This document shows positions 32,254-41,100 of a DNA stretch of 43,141 bases, piece by piece. Source of the stretch: a virus. Where the stretch lies: IMG/VR virus record IMGVR_UViG_3300040759_000021, positions 1-43,141 of that record. The stretch is one strand, 5' to 3'. The translations under genes and the position numbers were made by a program. Under the pieces are notes generated by a model. That model was given only the letters and a program-made list of their open reading frames with translations. It was not told where the DNA came from and did not search any database. How positions within the stretch are numbered: position 1 is the first letter of the stretch; the number at the start of each line of letters is the position of its first letter.

Positions 32254-32682
32254 CTATGTGGACGGCGTGGCCGATCCATTATCGTGATCAAGCGCCGAAT
32301 TCGCATTTGCAAATGCCTGAATCGCAGCCGTAATCGTCGCCTGATTTCCGGTTTTATAGGCCGCTAGTAGATTCGCGAGCGCCGTCGATGCCGCCTTACT
32401 TTCAGCAGTGACTTGCGTATCGATGATTACGAAAGTGCCAACTTGCTGAAGCGCGATCGATGCCTTATTCCCCAAATACTGCACGAGTTCGTTTATCGTA
32501 AACTCTTCGATTTGCTTGATCACTGGAACCGCAAAAATTGGAGCCGCAGTTTCGATTTCCGTCTCGACACTCGTCTCAACGACTTTTTCAACTCCCTCCA
32601 TTACCGTATTGATTACGGTGTTGGCTTCGGTGGCAGCGGCGTTTGTTGTCGTTGGAGGCGGCGGAATCTCAGTATTCGCCAT
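32254..32682 (-). CDS. Late protein, 142 residues, unknown
   Basis: A Pro/Thr-rich start is followed by helices rich in Ala, Thr and Val (NTVINTVMEGVEKVVETSVE, then KASIALQQVGTFVIIDTQVTAESKAASTALANLLAAY). There is no clear membrane helix and no Cys. Its place is between the fibres and the lipoprotein. Function unknown. Confidence 0.72.
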   Translation of the reverse strand: MANTEIPPPPTTTNAAATEANTVINTVMEGVEKVVETSVETEIETAAPIFAVPVIKQIEEFTINELVQYLGNKASIALQQVGTFVIIDTQVTAESKAASTALANLLAAYKTGNQATITAAIQAFANANSALDHDNGSATPST

Positions 32683-32694
32683 AATAGATGATGC

Positions 32695-32752
32695 GCGAAC
32701 CCGAGTCCATGACCCAGTAAATAATAAATCACCGGATGGTACTCAGGTTCGC
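32695..32752 (-). other. Long intergenic hairpin before the 142-residue gene
   Basis: GCGAACCCGAGT (32695-32706) pairs with ACTCAGGTTCGC (32741-32752) with one mismatch, and CCAT/ATGG extends the stem inwards. It fills the 80-bp gap between two late genes and lacks a U-run, like the hairpins near 8.0 and 8.9 kb. Confidence 0.55.
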
Positions 32753-32762
32753 AGCCTTTCAT

Positions 32763-33035
32763 TTAGATTTTTGCAAGTTCGGCATCCACGAGCGCTTGGA
32801 GTGCCTTAATTTCGCCAGCAAGAGCCGGAAATTTTTCAGCCGCTACAGCGAGTCCTGCATCAACCAAAACTTGATCCTTCACTGCGATTGTGGTTTGATT
32901 CGAAAGCGAAAGAAATCCAGCGACGGGACCACCGCCAGCCGAAAAAGAAGCATTCGCGCTGAGCGATGCTGTTCCACCCGATGCTTGCAAAGTTACTGTT
33001 ACCGGACCTTCTTGCCATTGTTTTGAAACTGCCAT
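32763..33035 (-). CDS. Late protein, 90 residues, unknown
   Basis: It has a perfect AAGGAG site before ATG 33035. It is Ala/Ser/Gly-rich with a beta start (GPVTVTLQASGGTASLSANASF) and a helical end (LVDAGLAVAAEKFPALAGEIKALQALVDAEL). No family recognised; it lies in the lysis-like cassette. Confidence 0.72.
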   Translation of the reverse strand: MAVSKQWQEGPVTVTLQASGGTASLSANASFSAGGGPVAGFLSLSNQTTIAVKDQVLVDAGLAVAAEKFPALAGEIKALQALVDAELAKI

Positions 33036-33052
33036 TTTATTTTCTCCTTATT

Positions 33053-33451
33053 TCAACTAAAATTATTAATTTTAACTTCGATCTCGTCAACGTCTTTCAT
33101 GAGATCCATGAATTTTTGAAAAGTCTCATCGCTGTGAATAAGCATTCTAACTGTCGGTGTATCTTGTACGACGCCACTCCCAATGGCAATACAGCCATCT
33201 AGCTGCGTCTGCCAGTTCGCTGGATGGATCTCAATGAAGTCATGACCTGGCACCCCAATCAGCATGAATAACTCGCGTTTAAAATGAGGCGAGAAACGCC
33301 TCACGGCCGTATACGTTCCGGCTGTAATTTTTGGTGCTCCATTGAAAACTCGCTCGAGAGTACAGCATGAGAAATCAACCGTCACCAGATGGCCAAAATC
33401 GCCGTCTGAAGCGGGTTTGTCACGATTGATCGTTACAGATGGTCTTTCGAT
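33053..33451 (-). CDS. DUF5675-like protein, apparent ATC start
   Basis: The motif FIEIHPANWQTQLDGCIAIG and the run TLERVFNG...ITAGTYTAVRRFSP mark the DUF5675 type, found near phage lysis genes; its H...N...GCI set recalls L,D-transpeptidase active sites, so cell-wall action is plausible. The usual ATG-like start is missing: the first GTG (33385) would cut off VTINRDKPASDGDFGHL, which belongs to the family pattern. The frame opens at 33460, and ATC 33451 stands 5 nt after GAGGGG, so I extend to it (132 residues; 110 from GTG). Confidence 0.7.
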   Translation of the reverse strand: MERPSVTINRDKPASDGDFGHLVTVDFSCCTLERVFNGAPKITAGTYTAVRRFSPHFKRELFMLIGVPGHDFIEIHPANWQTQLDGCIAIGSGVVQDTPTVRMLIHSDETFQKFMDLMKDVDEIEVKINNFS

Positions 33452-33642
33452 AAAAACCCCTCAATCCGCGCCAGCGTGCGTTCTACATTGGATAAACGCT
33501 CGTTAATCTGCGTCTCCAATGAGTTTATTTTTTTCCACAAGAGATCGACTTGATTCGTTTTGAATTCAAGGCGAGCGAACCAGAAAATCAGTCCCGTAAT
33601 TAAACCGCTCAGTTCAACTAAACCGATATGAATTTCTGGCAT
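33433..33642 (-). CDS. Membrane coiled-coil protein of the lysis cassette
   Basis: A 69-residue protein with a perfect AAGGAGG site. One N-terminal membrane helix (LVELSGLITGLIFWFA) is followed by a coiled coil (LLWKKINSLETQINERLSNVERTLARIEGFL). This is the outline of an inner-membrane spanin or of a small holin-type accessory protein. It overlaps the start region of the DUF5675-like gene by 19 nt. Confidence 0.75.
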   Translation of the reverse strand: MPEIHIGLVELSGLITGLIFWFARLEFKTNQVDLLWKKINSLETQINERLSNVERTLARIEGFLSKDHL

Positions 33643-33653
33643 TACGTTCCTCC

Positions 33654-36600
33654 TTAAAACTCTAAATCAACCGATAAAGCCTGTAAGTTTGCTGCCGAAT
33701 TTGAAAATGTGCCAGTTCCAGAGTTAACACTTTCCATGGCTTGAATATAATTAAATCCAAGCTGCGGATAAAATGATTCGTTAGACACGGGCATTCCGGC
33801 ATTGCCGCTTGTGGCCGACTGAAGTGCTGCGGCGACACCTGGAGCACCCGTTGTTGCATTTAAGTTAACACCGATAAAAATAACATCCGTTGAGGTCCCG
33901 TCCTGGACTTCCTGCTGAAGCGTGGCCTTGACGGGCGTAGATTGTAATCCATCCAGCCACGAAACCCTATTGCTTGCGCTGTTATCCATTTCTCGCCATG
34001 TTGCAGAAGCATATGTGTATCCGGTGGAGGAATCTCTGCTTATTGCCGTCGCCCGAATTCTATTGTACGCATTATAAACCCCGATGATATTTGCGCCTCC
34101 GCCAGACGCTGCCGATGGTTTTAGCATGACTCCGGTTTGCCCGTTCGCAGTCATATAAATCGAACCGACGTACGTTGCCTCGTTAGCGGTGATGCTGCTA
34201 TAAGATGTAGATCCGTTTTTAAGCGTGATCGAAACAGCATTCGTCCAGATGCCGTTTTGCATTGCGAGCTGAGTTGTACCCGCTCCGGTACCGCGAGAGG
34301 TTGTACTAGACCATGCTGGGCCAGCCCCAATCGTTGGGGTTCCAGAATTCAAAAAAACGAAGAGGTCATAGACGTTTCCGCTCGTTTGGTTTGACGTATT
34401 CAAAGTCATCGTAAGCCCGGATCCAATGCTCTGATTTGATAATGCCGTCCCATCATAAATCGGAACAATTTGACCGGCATAAGGCAAATAATAAACTGAT
34501 GTTGCTGCCGTCGTGTCGGAAGTGATTACCGGAAGCGTGCTCGAAAGGGTGAGCCGTCCTTGTGGATGAACTTCGGCAGAATTACCCCAAAATGGCGCCG
34601 CAGTTCCGCCTCCTGAGTTTAAGACTTGAGCATAAGATCCGTTTGCAAGTCTTGTTGGGGTACCGGACGAACCGCCGTAAATGGTATCCCCGCCAGTAGT
34701 CATTGGGTTAGTGAGGCCTGGCGCAGGGCTTGGTGTCCAAACAGGAGCGCCGCCCACTACTGTTAAAACTTCACCGCTTGAGCCAATTGGAAGACGTGTA
34801 GCAGCACCAGCAGATTGATATATCATATCTCCATTGACTCCCATTGGGGAAAGATCGGTGAAGAGTTGATTATCGGTAGATGCCGCGATTCCAGTACCGC
34901 CGTTCGTTAAGGCAACGATTCCAGATAACTGAGATCCTGCCGCCAAAGTGCCAGAAATATCAGTAAATGCTGGCTGCGCGAATGAAAACGCGCCGCTTGA
35001 ATTAATCCCAGTAAGCCACTCATGCGGAGTTGGGGTTGCGACAATAACAGCCCCCACATCTGCCGCAGTAAGCGTGACTGCTCCCGTTCGAGTGTTAAAA
35101 CTATTTACGCCCCCAACGACGCTAGGAGATACCCATGACCAGCTCGTGCCGTTGTACTCGAGAAGTGAGTTAGCGGAAGGAGTTGGAGTCGGAAGAACAG
35201 ACAACAAATCAGCTCCAGTGAAAGTCACGGCCCCCGTTCGCGTATTGAAACTGCTGACAACACTGCTCGCGACAAGACACGATGCGCCCGCATCGACATA
35301 ATTTCCATGAGAATCAATTTGAACGCAGTCTCCATTTGTAAGAGTCCCGCTTGAGGTAGCGAGTTTCGTTGTATTTCCAGAAAGAGTCCCGGTTGTTATT
35401 GGCGATGTACCGGCCCCAAAAAGCGGCAATCCGCTTCCAAGAGTAGAGGCCCCCGTGCCTCCATATGGAACACCAATAACTGAACCTTCCCAATTTCCAT
35501 TCGTGACATTTCCAGAATGATCCACGGAAAATAAAACGGTTGAGTAATCGCTCGCAAAACCTGTAATCAAATTTCCCGGATTGGTCGCGTTATTCGCAAC
35601 GGTGAGAGATTTTTTATTGGCGAGACCATAGACCTCAAGTGACCCAATATCTTGCACGAGATTCCCAGTTGAAACCGCGCCAGTATTATCAAATCCCATG
35701 GTGTAACTGAACAAACCACCATTTTTTAGAGCCATTGAACTCGCACCGGCAATCCAATCCCATTGCTGATACCCCGTGCTTCCCGGACCAATCCAAGATT
35801 GATTTATATTACTCGATGTGTCGGAATATGTCGTAAGCGTGTCAGTCAGGACATTGCTCCACGTCCCGTCACCACGCCAAAACGTAGCGCTCGAAGCATT
35901 CGTACCTGAGTTCAGATTTCCGACTGGCAAACTATTCGTAACATCGGCAGTCAGATCAACTGGCGAAAAACTCCACGTTCCAGAGGATACGTGCGCGATC
36001 CCAGTACTGCTCGAGCTATCGACCCCCGTACCCCCACTTGAGTCTGGAAGCGCAGATCCCGAAAGAGACACGGCCAAAGTTCCCGAACTTGTGATCGGCG
36101 AACCACTGACGCTAAGAAATGCCGGAACCGTCATACCGACCGAAGTCACCGTTCCAAGACCACCACCATTCGCGAAAAGGGGAACCCCAAGCGATGAAAT
36201 ACCAACCATGAATTCACCTGGCGTAGGCGTGGCCGATAAAACCCCTCCAAGGCTCGTAGACGTAGGGTTAGGAAGATCGGCCCCAACAATGGCCCTAGGA
36301 CTTAACGCTCCACTCGCGCCATTCGGGGAAGCCAGAAACTTATTCTCAGTCTCAGTCGCCGAACTGATCGTAATCGTACCGCTCGAGGTGACGGGAGATC
36401 CCGCGACGCTGAGCCACGATGGAACCGCGAGCCCGACCGAAGTCACCCCGGTACTTCCAGAGTTACACGCCGCCCCAGCGTCGACCAGGTTTCCATTCGA
36501 ATCGATCGAGACGCAATGACCCGAGGTGAGCGATCCGTTTACGGTCGCGACATCCGTGGTATTTCCCGCGAAAGTCCCATTCGTGATCGGCGAAGTTCCA

Positions 36601-37163
36601 TTCCCGATCAGGGGTTTTCCGCTGGCAAGAGTCGTATCCCCCGTGCCACCATTTGGCACTCCGAGTGGAGTCCCAGAAAGCGTCACGGCAAGCGTCCCGC
36701 TTGATGTCACCGGAGACCCGCTCACCGACATGAAGGATGGCACACTCATCCCAACCGACGTCACGGTGCCAATCCCGGTCACGGTCCCAAAAATCGGCGC
36801 ACCAGTTCCAGCGATCCCGACCATGTATTCACCAGGAGTCGGTGTTGCCGCCAAAACACCGCCAAGAGTCGTTTGCGTTGGCGTCGGCAGAGGATTCACG
36901 GTCCCGATTTGATTGAAAGTCGTCCCGTTGTTCGAATACTCGAGCACGTCGGTTGAGCTGTTATACCGGATTTTTGGGTTCGTCGAAGCACCGGGAGCCG
37001 TCAGGTTAAACTCGAGAACCTTATTCGTGTTTCCAGTCAGCCCGATTGCAACGTCATTATTTGGAATGACTGCCGGTGATTGAGCCGCAATCGCGATCCC
37101 AGCGAGTCCAGAAGCACCCAGTATTGACAAGATGATTTTTTTTAATTTTTGATTCAGTTTCAT
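33654..37163 (-). CDS. Long repetitive fibre-like protein with signal peptide
   Basis: A 1169-residue protein. Many copies of a unit like VTSVGMSVPSFMSVSGSPVTSSGTLAVTLSG alternate with TPTPGEYMVGI and GGTGxxTLxSGxPLxGxGTSPITxGT units, a style typical of phage tail fibres. The C-terminal 250 residues are not repetitive (receptor or trimer region). Oddly, the first 26 residues (KLKKIILSILGASGLAGIAIAA, then QSP) look like a cleavable signal peptide, not a virion anchor. It directly follows the spike gene, so it may be a distal fibre part. Confidence 0.82.
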   Translation of the reverse strand: MKLNQKLKKIILSILGASGLAGIAIAAQSPAVIPNNDVAIGLTGNTNKVLEFNLTAPGASTNPKIRYNSSTDVLEYSNNGTTFNQIGTVNPLPTPTQTTLGGVLAATPTPGEYMVGIAGTGAPIFGTVTGIGTVTSVGMSVPSFMSVSGSPVTSSGTLAVTLSGTPLGVPNGGTGDTTLASGKPLIGNGTSPITNGTFAGNTTDVATVNGSLTSGHCVSIDSNGNLVDAGAACNSGSTGVTSVGLAVPSWLSVAGSPVTSSGTITISSATETENKFLASPNGASGALSPRAIVGADLPNPTSTSLGGVLSATPTPGEFMVGISSLGVPLFANGGGLGTVTSVGMTVPAFLSVSGSPITSSGTLAVSLSGSALPDSSGGTGVDSSSSTGIAHVSSGTWSFSPVDLTADVTNSLPVGNLNSGTNASSATFWRGDGTWSNVLTDTLTTYSDTSSNINQSWIGPGSTGYQQWDWIAGASSMALKNGGLFSYTMGFDNTGAVSTGNLVQDIGSLEVYGLANKKSLTVANNATNPGNLITGFASDYSTVLFSVDHSGNVTNGNWEGSVIGVPYGGTGASTLGSGLPLFGAGTSPITTGTLSGNTTKLATSSGTLTNGDCVQIDSHGNYVDAGASCLVASSVVSSFNTRTGAVTFTGADLLSVLPTPTPSANSLLEYNGTSWSWVSPSVVGGVNSFNTRTGAVTLTAADVGAVIVATPTPHEWLTGINSSGAFSFAQPAFTDISGTLAAGSQLSGIVALTNGGTGIAASTDNQLFTDLSPMGVNGDMIYQSAGAATRLPIGSSGEVLTVVGGAPVWTPSPAPGLTNPMTTGGDTIYGGSSGTPTRLANGSYAQVLNSGGGTAAPFWGNSAEVHPQGRLTLSSTLPVITSDTTAATSVYYLPYAGQIVPIYDGTALSNQSIGSGLTMTLNTSNQTSGNVYDLFVFLNSGTPTIGAGPAWSSTTSRGTGAGTTQLAMQNGIWTNAVSITLKNGSTSYSSITANEATYVGSIYMTANGQTGVMLKPSAASGGGANIIGVYNAYNRIRATAISRDSSTGYTYASATWREMDNSASNRVSWLDGLQSTPVKATLQQEVQDGTSTDVIFIGVNLNATTGAPGVAAALQSATSGNAGMPVSNESFYPQLGFNYIQAMESVNSGTGTFSNSAANLQALSVDLEF

Positions 37164-37164
37164 T

Positions 37165-38118
37165 TTAAGACTCCGTAATGTTGTCGCTATAAACGTTGTT
37201 AGGTGCCGTGTTCAAATCGCTGATTTGGGTGGTACATGCCGCAAATCTGCACTCGGTAATAAAATTGAAGTTGTAAGAATTGTTGATCTGAAATGCCGTC
37301 GTAAATCCACTGAAGCGACCACCCTTGATCCTGACTCCTGAAGCCTGAATCGTAAACGCTGGTCCAGTAAGGCCTCCCTGCGAGTACGTCACGTTTGGGG
37401 CGAACTCGATCAGAATGCCACCGACTGTGATCGTAAAGCCAGATCCGCTGTTCATGGTGAGAGAGTCCTTCACCAAAATTCTCCAATTCGGTTGAGCTAC
37501 TGCGAGTGCCGCCGCAAGAGTCGTGTAATTGCATCCCGTCTCAGACCCAACGATTGCGTCATAAATCAGCGTCGCCGATGTCGTTCCAATGACCGGACCC
37601 CAAATAAACCCGTTACCAGAAGGATTCGCGATGACTGCCTGACCCGGTGTTGGCGGTACTGCTGGGAAAACCGGATTAAAAACTCCGGATGTGATAAACC
37701 ACGGGAAAATTGCAGCTCGCTGGATTTGATCATTCAATTCCTGGATCTGCATCACTAGATAGTCGAATTCGTTTTCGTGAAGTTCCGGGAAGTACGCACC
37801 CTGATTTTTAATGTCAGTGAGCTGCACGAGCGACGGCCACCGAATGAGAAGAATTTGCCAGCCAGTGTTTAAATCACCGCTTCCGTTCAGCCACGCTTGA
37901 TCGGCATTGATGAGACTGATCGATCCGCCATTTCTGAATCCAACCCCTGTAATCGAGTAGTCAGTATTTAAAACAAGTGGTCCGTAAAGATTTTCATCAG
38001 TGTCTTGAACCAGGACCAGCAGATCACCCGGCTGGAAAAGTTTGAACGTGTAGTCGTAGACCGAAACGGATCCGTTCCCAACGTAACTATTTCGGCATGT
38101 CGTTGAAGAAATGGACAT
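37165..38118 (-). CDS. Tail fibre/spike with T7-type N-terminal anchor
   Basis: A 317-residue protein with an AGGAAGA site. Residues 1-140 (STTCRNSYVGNGSVSVYDYTFKLFQPGDLLVLVQD, then LNTDYSITGVGF) match the T7 gp17-type domain that binds the tail. Residues 195-317 (WRILVKDSLTMNSGSGFTITVGGILIEFAPN...GVRIKGGRFSGF) look like a right-handed beta helix. It is short for a full spike and may connect to the next gene's product. Confidence 0.87.
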   Translation of the reverse strand: MSISSTTCRNSYVGNGSVSVYDYTFKLFQPGDLLVLVQDTDENLYGPLVLNTDYSITGVGFRNGGSISLINADQAWLNGSGDLNTGWQILLIRWPSLVQLTDIKNQGAYFPELHENEFDYLVMQIQELNDQIQRAAIFPWFITSGVFNPVFPAVPPTPGQAVIANPSGNGFIWGPVIGTTSATLIYDAIVGSETGCNYTTLAAALAVAQPNWRILVKDSLTMNSGSGFTITVGGILIEFAPNVTYSQGGLTGPAFTIQASGVRIKGGRFSGFTTAFQINNSYNFNFITECRFAACTTQISDLNTAPNNVYSDNITES

Positions 38119-38122
38119 GGTT

Positions 38123-41100
38123 TTATCTTCCTTTCTGACCCGTTATAAGTCCACGGGTAAAATCAATTGCACCTGTCGGATGAGCCTTTCCTGAACTAAC
38201 GGCATTTAAATATCCGATCGGTTTCGATAGGACACCGGCAGGTGTTCCGGTGATAAGCCCAAGAGTCGTGAGCGCGTCTTTCGTCAGGTGTTTATCCATT
38301 TTGTCTTTTTTGATCGAGAGATACGCCTCTGCAGGAAGTGCTGCCGCTTGCCCAAGCGCCTCAAATGCCGGTGAAGTCGCCACACGATCGTCGTATGATT
38401 TTTGTGAAGTAAATTTATTTAAAGCAGCGTTTGCAAATTGACCAGCAATCGGGACCATTCCTGTCGCTTCGTGTAATTGTGTTAAACCAACTTGAGATAA
38501 AAAATCATCCCAATCGTCTTGGTCGCCGTTGCGGTAGAAGTTTCCGGACAATCCCTTACTCATTGCCACCATTATGATCGACGGAAGCATGGCCGCTGCA
38601 CCATACACGTAAAGCCCGCGTGTAAGCCCTTGCTTGAGTCCCATTTGTTTCGTGATTTTATAAAATTCGCTTCCAAGTAAATTCGCCTTCATATTGAAGT
38701 ACGAATAAAACATTGTGAACATACGCATGAATGGATCTTGATGTTCTATCGACGAAATAGACTCTGGAGCGAAATTGTGCTGAGTCTGAGAGATTGCTCC
38801 ATCAGCGATATTCACAGCATCAGATTCATTGTGCCCTTGAGAAATTGCGCCATCATAAGCGCCCTTCCACACGGCAATATTAACCATGTTTTGAGCTGCG
38901 GTCTGTAAGAAGTAAGTATTTTTACGCAAGAAATCGCCGACCTTTTGAGCAGGATTTTGATTCAACGTAATATCCCGGAGCGTTTTCTCCATTTCGATCC
39001 CATGCTCTGAAAGTTTATTCCGCATGAAAGTCGATTTTTCAGCGATCATGTCCGCCGTGGCCTTTGGCGCAAATGCGTAATCCTTGATCCCTTGAGCGAT
39101 GTCAGATGGCGCGACTTTAACGGCAGCAACCGAAAGCCCATGCACCTGCTGGAGCACGTTTTTCACGTTCAAAAACATGATCTGCATTCCTGAGTTATTT
39201 CTTAAATATTTAAAAATTCCATCGAGCGTTTTCGATCGTCCAGGAGACGAAACTGATTGCTGAACCGATCTGTCAAGCCATGGCACGAGCGCTTCATGGA
39301 CGATTGCCGAATCGTGAGTAGTAAGTTTTCGGCTGAATTCCTTATCGAGAACGATTCTTGCGACGTCGTGAACCGCTGGAGAAATATGCGCGAATTTCAA
39401 AACCTGATCGATATGACTTGTGATCAAATTCAAATTTAACGAAAGCGGAGCTGAGTATCCCTCAACGCGGTTTTTAGTGAATCCGTTCAGGGCGCGCGGG
39501 AATAAACTCGACTGAGAATCGCCATCAAGAAGCGCTTTTGCCTCCCTATTCTTTGGATCCAAACTTACGTTTCGGTCAACGACTGCCGGATAATATCCGC
39601 CCTTATATTCACCAAATGGCGTATCGAATTTCTCGGCGGTGATTTCGCTAAAGTACCGACCATATCGCTGCTTGTGCGCTCGCTGCGCATCTGGCTTAGT
39701 TTCCTCCATGAGATCCCAAACGCCTTGAACAAAGTCATAATCGTGCTTTGTCAAAACGCCTTCAGACGTCATGCGAGCGATGAATTCATCCCACTTCGAT
39801 CGATCAAGATTTCCATTATCATCAAGATGACCCCAGCCATATCCGAGAAGCAGTTTTCTGAGATTGCTTTCGTTACCAGAATGAAGAACCGCACCGAGTA
39901 AAAATGTTTTATCTTTGAACGCAGACCCTTGCTCGAGTTCGTCTGATGGAATCGCCTCATAGGACATGTCCTTCAAATGTTCTTGAACAAGCGCGTTTAT
40001 TTTTTTCTCCATCGCACTTGATTCATCACGGAATTTATTAGCGCCTTCAAAAACTGGATTCCAAATATATTTTCGATATGATCCATCCGGATTTCCACCG
40101 TCCATAGCATCGCACCAGTGCTCGATTCGGCGTAACTGCGCACGAACGCCGAGAAGCCCTGTTTTGAAGTTATCCATTTTGCTCTGTTCGCCGTAGTATC
40201 TCGATTTCGCTGTTTTATCGGCATCGAGTTCGTCGATTCTGGTAGATAGAGCGCCAATGACTTCCGCGCGATCCATTTGCTGGCCTTGGATCTCGATTTG
40301 ACGATTCAGTTTCGCCAGATCCCAAATCGCATTAATTGAATCCTTGACCGCCTGAAACTGACCATATGGCATATCGCCATAGTGGTTAAGTGTTCCGAGC
40401 GATTGAATTTGAGTCATGGTTTCATTGTACTGATCAGGATCTCCGTATGACTTCAGTTTCTTAAGGTAGTCCTCGGCTTCTTTCCCGCGCTCGACCGATC
40501 CGATTCCGATTTTGTCGAGAATCACACGACCCGCGTTGATTAGATTCATGTCTCGCGATTTCGAAAGTACTTCGTCTTTTTTATTGAAGTCTTTGAAATC
40601 ATCGACCGATTTTTGGACGTCTTCTTGAGCCTCTGAAACGGCCTTATAAAGTTCGTGGTTTAGGAATTCTTGGTATTTGGATTCAAAGGCTTTATCCCAT
40701 GCTCCCTTGAGCGCGTAATCCATGGCATCGTTTGCGGCCTTGGTCTCGGCACGCTGATACAGGTAAGGCTTCAGGTCACGAGTCGAAAGCGTCGCCGTTA
40801 TCGTATCGGCCTGTTTTTTAAACTCAGCAGCGGTAAGCACGCGTTTGCCGACCTTACGCATGAGATCCTTATACTGGCCGAGTTTGTTATCCATGATCCA
40901 TTTCAGTTCAAATGCGAGACGAGCGGATTCTTTGGCATTGTGAACCGCTTTCATGGCTTCTTCTTGCATCTGACCGTTGACGGCAGGATCCTCATACGCG
41001 TAACGAGCACGCATTTCGTTATCGACCTCTTGGCGGATAACGTCTTCTTTAGGGAGGGTATTCGCCAGAGTCATCACGAGTTCATGGCCCGAATCCATAC

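Noticed and set aside
33433-33463. Programmed -1 frameshift joining the coiled-coil protein to the DUF5675-like protein
   Set aside because: The GGGGTTTTTA stretch is not in the right phase for a standard X XXY YYZ slip; ATC initiation after GAGGGG explains the frame better, so the shift is kept only as an alternative.
35818-36912. Long plus-strand frames opposite the fibre gene
   Set aside because: They mirror the repetitive Ser/Gly/Thr codons of the fibre on the other strand and have no ribosome sites or context.
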